A stretch of DNA of 64,000 bases from DASQPJ01 sp036268355 (GTDB taxonomy: Bacteria > Actinomycetota > Actinomycetes > Sporichthyales > Sporichthyaceae), in the NCBI GenBank assembly GCA_036268355.1, contig DATAUG010000184.1, positions 1 to 64,000 on the forward strand, given 5' to 3'. Below the pieces are notes generated by a model. It searched no databases, was not told where the DNA came from, and saw only the letters and a list, made by a program, of their open reading frames with translations. The position numbers and the translations under genes are program-made. How positions within the stretch are numbered: the stretch's first letter is position 1; each line of letters begins with the position of its first letter. This document shows, piece after piece, positions 58,561 through 64,000 of the stretch.

Positions 58561-58575
58561 CTGACGGACCGTCAT
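58561..58575. repeat. Dispersed palindrome, copy 8 (one mismatch)
   Basis: CTGACGGACCGTCAT, 27 bases after the stop of the Cys/His-motif gene. Confidence 0.55.
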
Positions 58576-58764
58576 TCGGAACGGGCAATACGCAGGTAAT
58601 TCCGACGAATATCTCCAGTTCGTTGCTGTGGCCCAGCTGTTTACCGATCCGGGCGAGCTGCAACAGGCTCAGGTCGCCGAGCAATACGACGTGAATCCAG
58701 GACGTCGTGACCTGAGTCACATTCCATGTGGTCGAGCCCAGCTGACGCCTGTGCGTGACAGTGC

Positions 58765-59454
58765 TCAGCTCCTCCGGGTGGGCTCGGGATATGCGGTCAC
58801 CACCAGGTTGTCGCTGTAGCTACGGCTGGTTCTGTCGAACACGCCACCACAGGTGATCAGCACGAGTCGAGGTGGCCCGTCGTGGGAGAACAGTTGGTCG
58901 TAGGGCAGGGCGTCGCGGGGGTAGAGAGCGGCCGAGCCAACGGTCCAATCGCTACGCGCCCCGTTGCGCCCGTCCAGCACCACGGCATCGCCGGACTGAA
59001 GGCGGCGCAGGCTCACGAAGAAGCCGGTTCCGTACCGGTAGGAGTCGACATGACCGTCAATGACCACCGCGCCACGGTCGTCCCCCGGCGTCGCCCCGTC
59101 CTGCCACCAGCCGAGCGTTTGGGGGTTGTCGGGGATTTCCAGGTCGCCGCCGTCATCGACGCCGACCGGCACCACCGTGGTGGTGATTCCCAGGCCCGGC
59201 AGGGTAAGCCGCGTCGGCACCGCCCTGTCGTCGCTGGGCGTCTCGTTGCCGGGCTCCGCCGGGATCGCGGAACCGGCGAGCGACGTGGCGCTCGCGTCGG
59301 CCACCGCCGCCTCGGGTACGCCCGGTTCGGGGATCATCGCCGCTGCACCGGCGAGAGCCGTCAACAGGCCGGTGGCCAGCACGAACCGGGCAACCCAGCG
59401 CCCGATGGGGGATCCCGCCCTCGCGGTACCCCCATCGGCACACTGTCCGGTCAT
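58765..59454 (-). CDS. Class F sortase
   Basis: The product has 229 residues. An N-terminal membrane anchor (FVLATGLLTALAGAAAMI) precedes the sortase barrel: RLTLPGLGITTTVVPVGVDD, GAVVIDGHVDSY (catalytic His), LVLITCGGVFD (catalytic Cys in TC) and RSYSDNLVVTA (Arg near the motif). It belongs to the actinobacterial class E/F sortases that attach proteins to the wall. It lies 15 bases downstream of a secreted protein gene whose C-terminus resembles a sorting signal. Confidence 0.92.
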   Translation of the reverse strand: MTGQCADGGTARAGSPIGRWVARFVLATGLLTALAGAAAMIPEPGVPEAAVADASATSLAGSAIPAEPGNETPSDDRAVPTRLTLPGLGITTTVVPVGVDDGGDLEIPDNPQTLGWWQDGATPGDDRGAVVIDGHVDSYRYGTGFFVSLRRLQSGDAVVLDGRNGARSDWTVGSAALYPRDALPYDQLFSHDGPPRLVLITCGGVFDRTSRSYSDNLVVTAYPEPTRRS

Positions 59455-59469
59455 CCGGGTTGCTTCGAC

Positions 59470-60159
59470 TCAGTTACGACTCAGCCGGCGGCCGGCCACC
59501 GCCGCAATGCCCACGCCGCCGAGCACCATCGCGAGCGGGGCTACGGGAAGGCCCGTGGACTGATTCTCGGAGGCCTGTCCACCGGTCCCGGCGTGAACAT
59601 GCTGCGGGGTCGCGGCCGGCGCCGCGGCTGGGGCGCCGGCCTTCGCCGGTGCCTTCTGCGGGGCACCCGGGCCGCCGCCCGGGCTCATGCCCGACATCGA
59701 ACCCGCCGGTGCCTTCTGCGGCATGCCCTGGCCGCTCACGCCCATGCTGCCCGGCAGGGAACCCGCCGGCGCCGGCTTTGCGGCCGTCGGGGCAGCCGAG
59801 GCCTTGGCCGTCGCGGCGGGCGTGGCCGCCTTGGGCAGCGCCGTTGGCACGCCTGCCAGGTCCGGCTTCACGGCCGAGCAGCCAGGCATCTGGGCGGCCG
59901 GCATCTTCATCCCGTCGGGCATGGTCATCATGCCCTGCGCGTCGCCGATGCAGTTGGCCGGCACCGCCTTCGTGGCGGGCACCGCGGCCGACGTAGCGCC
60001 CGGCGTCGGCGATCCGCCTGGGGAATCCGCACTCGCCGTCCCTCCGGCGACCAGCAGCAACCCGAGCGCACCCGCACCGGTCAGCAGGGTCCGCCCGACC
60101 GCTGCGCAGCCGGGACGGATCGGCTGCACGGCGGAACGCGCAATTCTGTGTTGTCTCAC
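59470..60159 (-). CDS. Secreted Met/Ala/Pro-rich surface protein, candidate sortase substrate
   Basis: GTG 60159 is chosen because GAGGAGG lies 7-14 bases upstream (229 residues). A signal peptide ends near TASADS. The mature protein has QGMMTMPDGMKMPAAQMPGC and Ala/Pro/Met-rich repeats with KAPAGSM units. The C-terminus is sorting-signal-like: ENQSTGLPVAP, a hydrophobic stretch LAMVLGGVGIAAVAG, then RRLSRN. LPVAP differs from canonical LPxTG. Adjacent class F sortase supports a substrate role. Confidence 0.72.
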   Translation of the reverse strand: MRQHRIARSAVQPIRPGCAAVGRTLLTGAGALGLLLVAGGTASADSPGGSPTPGATSAAVPATKAVPANCIGDAQGMMTMPDGMKMPAAQMPGCSAVKPDLAGVPTALPKAATPAATAKASAAPTAAKPAPAGSLPGSMGVSGQGMPQKAPAGSMSGMSPGGGPGAPQKAPAKAGAPAAAPAATPQHVHAGTGGQASENQSTGLPVAPLAMVLGGVGIAAVAGRRLSRN

Positions 60160-60466
60160 GGATGGTCCTCCTCGGCAGGCGCGGGCCGCGACGGCATGAT
60201 CGTGGCCACGTGCGCAAACTGGCGTAGCAAATCCCGTTATCGGATCAATGAACGGCAAATATCTATCCAAATTCCCCCAGTCAGTCATGCATAGCGCTAA
60301 CCGGGCTTTGTTGCAAGTCGAGGGAATTGCACTGCTGTCCCCAGAAGGACCGATGCCGCACACGGCGACAGGCGAGTGATCAGGCGCCCAGCCGGCAACA
60401 GTGATCGGAGCGCGGATCCGGCCGTGCTTGGTGCGGACGGGTGGAGTGGTTGTGTCGTACGGCAAG

Positions 60467-61042
60467 TCAGTCGATGTGCATCGAAGCGAGGAACGCAGGG
60501 TAATTCATCGGCGCCGTGGGGATGTTGTTGCCCGCCTTGAGGTACTGCATTTCGTAGAGGGTCGATCCGGTGCTGATGATCCGCATGAAGACGGTGATCT
60601 TGCGGGACCCCCGATGGCCGTCGGCGACATGGAAGTCGGCTGCCGGGTGGTCCTGATAGGTACTGCTGACCACATCGGTGGGGGTGCCCCCCCACTCGGT
60701 CGCCGCTTCCTTGGCGGCTGCGGTCATGTCGAGGGTGGCTCCCTGCATCGGAGCGACCGTCGTGGCGGTGACGCCGTATCCATCGCGCCCACCCACGCAG
60801 AGGTATTGGGCGACCGTCATGGGACCAACGGGCGTGTTCAGGCTCTCGCTGTTCGGTTTCGGGACACACGGCAGGTCCACGCTGAAGCCGGTGGCCTGGA
60901 ACTTCACGAGGGCCTTGTCGCTCATCTCGGAGCCATTGCGATGACGGATCATCGACAGCCCCATTGTTCCGACCAGGACTACGACTGCGCCCACGAGCAA
61001 CACCCGGCGTCGGCCCGGGGGCAGTTGCACTCCTCGAGCCAT
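60467..61042 (-). CDS. Membrane-anchored hypothetical protein
   Basis: ATG 61042 gives 191 residues, with GAGG upstream. One transmembrane helix (VLLVGAVVVLVGTMGLSMI) is followed by an extracytoplasmic domain of about 155 residues: FQATGFSVDLPCVPKPN, TVAQYLCVGGRDGYGVTATT, STYQDHPAADFHVADGHRGS and KITVFMRIISTGSTLYEMQY. This matches a common small actinobacterial domain of unknown function. Two Cys may form a disulfide. Confidence 0.7.
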   Translation of the reverse strand: MARGVQLPPGRRRVLLVGAVVVLVGTMGLSMIRHRNGSEMSDKALVKFQATGFSVDLPCVPKPNSESLNTPVGPMTVAQYLCVGGRDGYGVTATTVAPMQGATLDMTAAAKEAATEWGGTPTDVVSSTYQDHPAADFHVADGHRGSRKITVFMRIISTGSTLYEMQYLKAGNNIPTAPMNYPAFLASMHID

Positions 61043-61579
61043 TACCGGCACCTCGTTCCAGTCGGGTCCGGTAAGGGTACGGGTCCGCTCTCGAGGCGCC
61101 CCGCGGTGTTGGCATCTCCCCGGCAGGTGCCGAGATTGGCCCCCGCCAGATCCTCGGAGGCCCCCTCCGGAACATCCTCCAGGCGCTCGCCCGGCCCTGT
61201 CCTGGGATGCCGGTCGGAGGAGGGCGGCGGCGATGCGGATACGGGGTCTGCAGGCCAACGAGGCCGACCTTTTTGCCTCCAACAGGGTCAGCGCGCAGTT
61301 GCTGGGCCTCGACATCCGAGCCGTCGGCCAGATCCCGCCTCCGCCACAGCGCCGAGGACACTACGAGAAGTGGTGCGCCGAACACCGTGTCCTGCCCTAC
61401 GGCGCCCTGGAATTGGAGGCCCAACACGGCCGCTCCCGAACGGTCGACGGCAGCTGACGGCTGAAATGGGGCCTCGGCGCAAGGCCCCTGGCCGCAGGTG
61501 TGGGCGCGCTGTCCGAAGGGCGAGTTTCGAGCCGCGTAATGAAGTTGTCTGCACGGCTGTCGTGCACAACTCTGTCCCG
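61043..61579. other. Gene-poor stretch
   Basis: No supported gene. The region must hold the promoter of the minus-strand gene ending at 60467. A 74-residue plus-strand frame (61233-61457) shows no motif or ribosome site. Confidence 0.5.
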
Positions 61580-61710
61580 ATGCGCACCCTTTCCGAGGCG
61601 GACCTCGAGAATTCACCAGGGACGGCTACATCCTGCTCAATAGTGTGATCCCCGAGCGACTTCTTGCAGCGGCTGACGACGAAATCGCCGAATACATCCC
61701 AACCGGCTGA
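61580..61710 (+). pseudogene. Phytanoyl-CoA dioxygenase (PhyH) N-terminal remnant, frameshifted
   Basis: ATG 61580 begins MRTLSEADLE, then the frame breaks near 61610. In another frame FTRDGYILLNSVIPERLLAA and ADDEIAEYIPTG continue, the standard start of PhyH-family Fe(II)/2-oxoglutarate oxygenases, then stop. Only about 45 of roughly 280 residues remain. A gene relic. Confidence 0.6.
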
Positions 61711-61770
61711 TGCCGGGAGGGCCGGCGTCTTGACCGACACGCGGAGACGAGTCCGCCGTGCACTCCGTCG

Positions 61771-63426
61771 TCAACGATGCATCGCGGTGGGCGTGGGCGT
61801 CGCCGCCGCGGCGGTGTCGGCCCGGAATCCTGGAAGGCCCCGGTGCGCGATCGCGACGGCCAATCGGGTTGCGGGGCCGACCACGTCGCGGTCGGTGTAT
61901 CCGCTGTCAACAGTTGCGCTCACCAGAGTGCCGGGCGCGCAGCCGTGGACGATGGCTGCCGGGCTACCAAGGCTGTCCGCCCCGAGCACGCCCCGCCATC
62001 CGGCGGGCAGGCCGGTCAGCTCGGTCGCCTTGACCTTTCGCGGGCGGCTGAGGTCGTGGGCGATCAGGGCCGGGATCGCCTTCTCGCATGTGACCGAACC
62101 CATGTCGGCCACGTCGATCGAGGCGTGGGCGAGGGCGCCCTGCGGCGACCGGTCGGTGCTGACAGTGCTGACACTCCAGACCGAACCCAGCAGGTCCTCG
62201 TGCAGTGACAGGCCGAGATCCTCGGCCAGGACGTCCTTGAGGATGAAGCTGTGGTAGTCGAGGACGACCCGCAGATCGAAGGAGGCGACGGTCAGGTACT
62301 CCAGCGTCCGTACTTGTGGGGGCTCGAACGGGGTGGCGTCGGGCAGCGGGGCCATCGCCGCGTCGCCGGAGTCCTGGAAGTTGGACGGCGAACTGCCCGC
62401 GTAGTGCTTGCCGACCAGTCCGAGGAAAGCCACGCCGGCCAGCGCCCAGGTCGCGACGGTGCGGCGGGCAGGGCGCCACGAGAGTGCGGGCGTCGGTGCA
62501 TCGGCCGGCCTGCCCAGCGTGATCCGACCCGGCTTCGGGAACAATTCGAGCACGACCCGCCGGCCGGCGGCCATCGCGGCCAGCGAGTCCGCAACGGGCA
62601 TGTGGCCGGAGGCCGCCCGCCGTCGACGCTCGGCTCGGGCGCCGGAGATCACGTAGCCGATCGCGCCTGCGAAGCCCGCGGCCCCGGCGCCGGCGAGCAG
62701 GGCCGTCCCCAGGTAGCCGCGCCCACCGACGAGGTAGGCATGCCCGCCGGAGATGCCCCAGCGCTGGCCGTCCTGCGGGCGGGACAAACTCTCCGCCACC
62801 GCGCCGCCGTACAGAGTGTCGAGATGGTAAATGGATCCGTGCCTGCCTCGGGTTACCTCATCGACGCGGGCGTCCCGCCCGATCGTGACGACGTTTCCGT
62901 GGCCGTGCGCGGCCGACCACGCCCCCGGCAGCGCCACTGCACCGATGACTGTGGCCCCGAGCATCGTCAAGCCGAACATCGCCGTGCCGAACCCGACCAA
63001 CGACTTGCGCCGCAATTCGGCCAACAAACCGCCGGCTGTGTCCTGACCGCTGATGACCCGCGGCTCGACCCCGGCCCCCGCCAGTGGGACGAGAGCTGCG
63101 GCGGTGGGGCCGGACCCGTCGGGCCGCCATCCGAGAAACCCGATGAGTGTGAACCCGAACGCCAGCACGATGATCAGCAGGACCGAGCCGGTGTCCTTGT
63201 CCATCTGGTACCAGAGCCGGGTGGACTCGGGCACCCATTCGTGGACGGCGAAGGACACGGCCAGCCACCCGGGAATGGCAAGCAACAGGAATCGGACTGC
63301 GGCCCGCACGTGCCGACGGGTCCGGACCGTCGAGAGCAACTCGAACGCATCAACGTCGTACCGCTCGGGATTCTCCGCGGGCGTCTGCTTATCCGCCCAC
63401 GAGCTCAGCTCGTCCTCACCAGGCAT
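61771..63426 (-). CDS. Large membrane protein of unknown function
   Basis: ATG 63426 gives 551 residues. Hydrophobic segments near 45-65 (VRFLLLAIPGWLAVSFAV), 85-105 (VLLIIVLAFGFTLIGFL), 150-175 (FGTAMFGLTMLGATVIGAVA), 240-260 (TALLAGAGAAGFAGAIGYVI) and 325-345. A C-terminal exported domain of about 190 residues contains VRTLEYLTVASFDLRVVLDY and conserved Cys. No family recognised. A Pro/Thr-rich tail ends it. Confidence 0.7.
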   Translation of the reverse strand: MPGEDELSSWADKQTPAENPERYDVDAFELLSTVRTRRHVRAAVRFLLLAIPGWLAVSFAVHEWVPESTRLWYQMDKDTGSVLLIIVLAFGFTLIGFLGWRPDGSGPTAAALVPLAGAGVEPRVISGQDTAGGLLAELRRKSLVGFGTAMFGLTMLGATVIGAVALPGAWSAAHGHGNVVTIGRDARVDEVTRGRHGSIYHLDTLYGGAVAESLSRPQDGQRWGISGGHAYLVGGRGYLGTALLAGAGAAGFAGAIGYVISGARAERRRRAASGHMPVADSLAAMAAGRRVVLELFPKPGRITLGRPADAPTPALSWRPARRTVATWALAGVAFLGLVGKHYAGSSPSNFQDSGDAAMAPLPDATPFEPPQVRTLEYLTVASFDLRVVLDYHSFILKDVLAEDLGLSLHEDLLGSVWSVSTVSTDRSPQGALAHASIDVADMGSVTCEKAIPALIAHDLSRPRKVKATELTGLPAGWRGVLGADSLGSPAAIVHGCAPGTLVSATVDSGYTDRDVVGPATRLAVAIAHRGLPGFRADTAAAATPTPTAMHR

Positions 63427-63719
63427 CCGAACCCGTCCGCGATACACGCTGGATGACCAACTGCGATCACATTACTGGCCGGGGTTTTTCGGAACACCGG
63501 CCTGGTCATCGCAGAACGCACAGCCGAGGACACCGTTGACCCGGGTGCACGGCGTGACCGGCCAGAGGTCAGCACGCCGCGGCGGCCCGACCCATCACCC
63601 GCTCGGTCAGGGCGCTCGCCTTGTCCTCGAGTTCGCCGGATTCCGGAGGGATCACCGTTAATCGAGGCGCCGGAGGGCCTGCGCGCGTCCGAGGGAAACG
63701 CTCGGACGGGCCCGGAGCC
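63427..63719. other. Gap with no supported gene
   Basis: About 290 bases. Frames on both strands lack motifs. The promoter of the minus-strand membrane protein should lie here. Confidence 0.4.
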
Positions 63720-64000
63720 TTGGACGCTCGCCGCAGCCGGGCCCGGGCCCGCCGCTGCCGCGACGCTAGTGAGTCGAAGCAGACGTTGGTCGCCAGCCTG
63801 GACGACACCAGCGACGACGGCGCTGACGCCGAAGCGATCGAGGCGGCCTGGGTCGCTGAGTTGCAAAATCGAACCGATGACCTACGCATACGAGGGTGCC
63901 GCCGTGCGTCGCTCAACGCTCCACCAGCACCCAAGTCACGCCTCGGGCACTGGCGGAACTCGGCGAACTGGGCGAACGCCGGAACGGATTCCACGAGGGA
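63720..64000 (+). CDS. Possible addiction-module antitoxin-like ORF (runs off window)
   Basis: An open plus-strand frame (possible TTG start at 63720) contains TLVASLDDTSDDGADAEAIE then AAWVAELQNRTDDLRIRG, resembling the C-terminal half of small TIGR02574-type addiction-module proteins (SLD...AAWxxEIxxRxxEL). The upstream part is Arg-rich and not family-like, and the frame continues to the window end without a stop. Could be a decayed antitoxin. Confidence 0.3.
   Translation, partial: MDARRSRARARRCRDASESKQTLVASLDDTSDDGADAEAIEAAWVAELQNRTDDLRIRGCRRASLNAPPAPKSRLGHWRNSANWANAGTDSTR

Noticed and set aside
61233..61457. 74-residue plus-strand ORF
   Set aside because: No ribosome site, no motif, and no operon context.
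63569..63994. 141-residue minus-strand ORF at window end
   Set aside because: Low-complexity composition, no motif, and overlapping a plus-strand frame with antitoxin-like residues.

Overview
The window is high-GC DNA (about 70% by eye, strongly GC-biased third codon positions) from an actinomycete. The best marker is the complete actinobacterial elongation and signalling cluster fhaA-fhaB-pstP-rodA-pbpA-pknA-pknB beside a tRNA-Leu. AfsA-like and WhiA-like genes, a class F sortase and a NADPH-type fused nitrate reductase also point to the phylum. A sporulating or filamentous lineage such as the Frankiales/Sporichthyales is plausible, but the genus cannot be fixed from sequence reading alone.

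Region 1 (1-6.6 kb): the end of a Hod/Qdo-like cofactor-free dioxygenase gene and a SnoaL-like gene, then a 4.6-kb genomic island bounded by 25-bp repeats (1726-1750 and 6355-6379). The right repeat is the 3' end of an intact tRNA-Leu(CAG). The island carries an HTH-PIN toxin-antitoxin pair, an orphan MntA-type nucleotidyltransferase, a membrane-anchored unknown protein and a tyrosine integrase that has lost its catalytic C-terminus, so the island looks fossilised.

Region 2 (6.6-15.7 kb): the wall-growth and Ser/Thr phospho-signalling operon, with tight or overlapping start/stop codons. Both kinases carry PASTA-type extracellular repeats.

Region 3 (15.7-21.8 kb): a decayed mobile zone with IS110 and IS3 remnants, an N-terminally truncated resolvase joined to a truncated ParA, an Abi-like HEPN gene, a secreted M35 metallopeptidase homologue without its HExxH motif, and a TPR-like duplicate of a glycosyltransferase tail.

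Region 4 (22-28 kb): a patatin-like phospholipase, a 1417-residue single-chain nitrate reductase (Mo domain, flavodoxin, FNR) and a ThiS-like protein without its terminal diglycine.

Region 5 (28.2-33.3 kb), the most interesting: an AfsA-type hotdog enzyme with a DUF2165 membrane protein, a TetR regulator, and a divergent MFS exporter / HAD phosphatase / WhiA-like operon. Three related palindromes sit in the three control regions. I read this as a candidate gamma-butyrolactone-like (or other AfsA-derived) signalling module tied to a WhiA-like protein.

Region 6 (33.4-41 kb): acyl-CoA dehydrogenase, acyl-CoA synthetase, nitroreductase, a PucR-type regulator, a GT2 glycosyltransferase and a sulfotransferase-fold protein. 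Region 7 (41-54.7 kb): two secreted NodB-type deacetylase paralogues flanking a repeat array and a DMT transporter, exported proteins, an FKBP lipoprotein, a cation/proton antiporter and a MacB-type ABC transporter. Region 8 (54.9-64 kb): cyanase with a Rieske protein, a metallo-beta-lactamase-fold protein divergent from an MpaB-type oxygenase, a class F sortase beside a likely surface substrate, and membrane proteins.

A short palindrome, CTGACG-N3-CGTCAG, recurs from 24.6 to 58.6 kb, mostly at or near gene 3' ends. Several pseudogenes are broken by one-base changes in G/C homopolymers, so base-calling error should be kept in mind.
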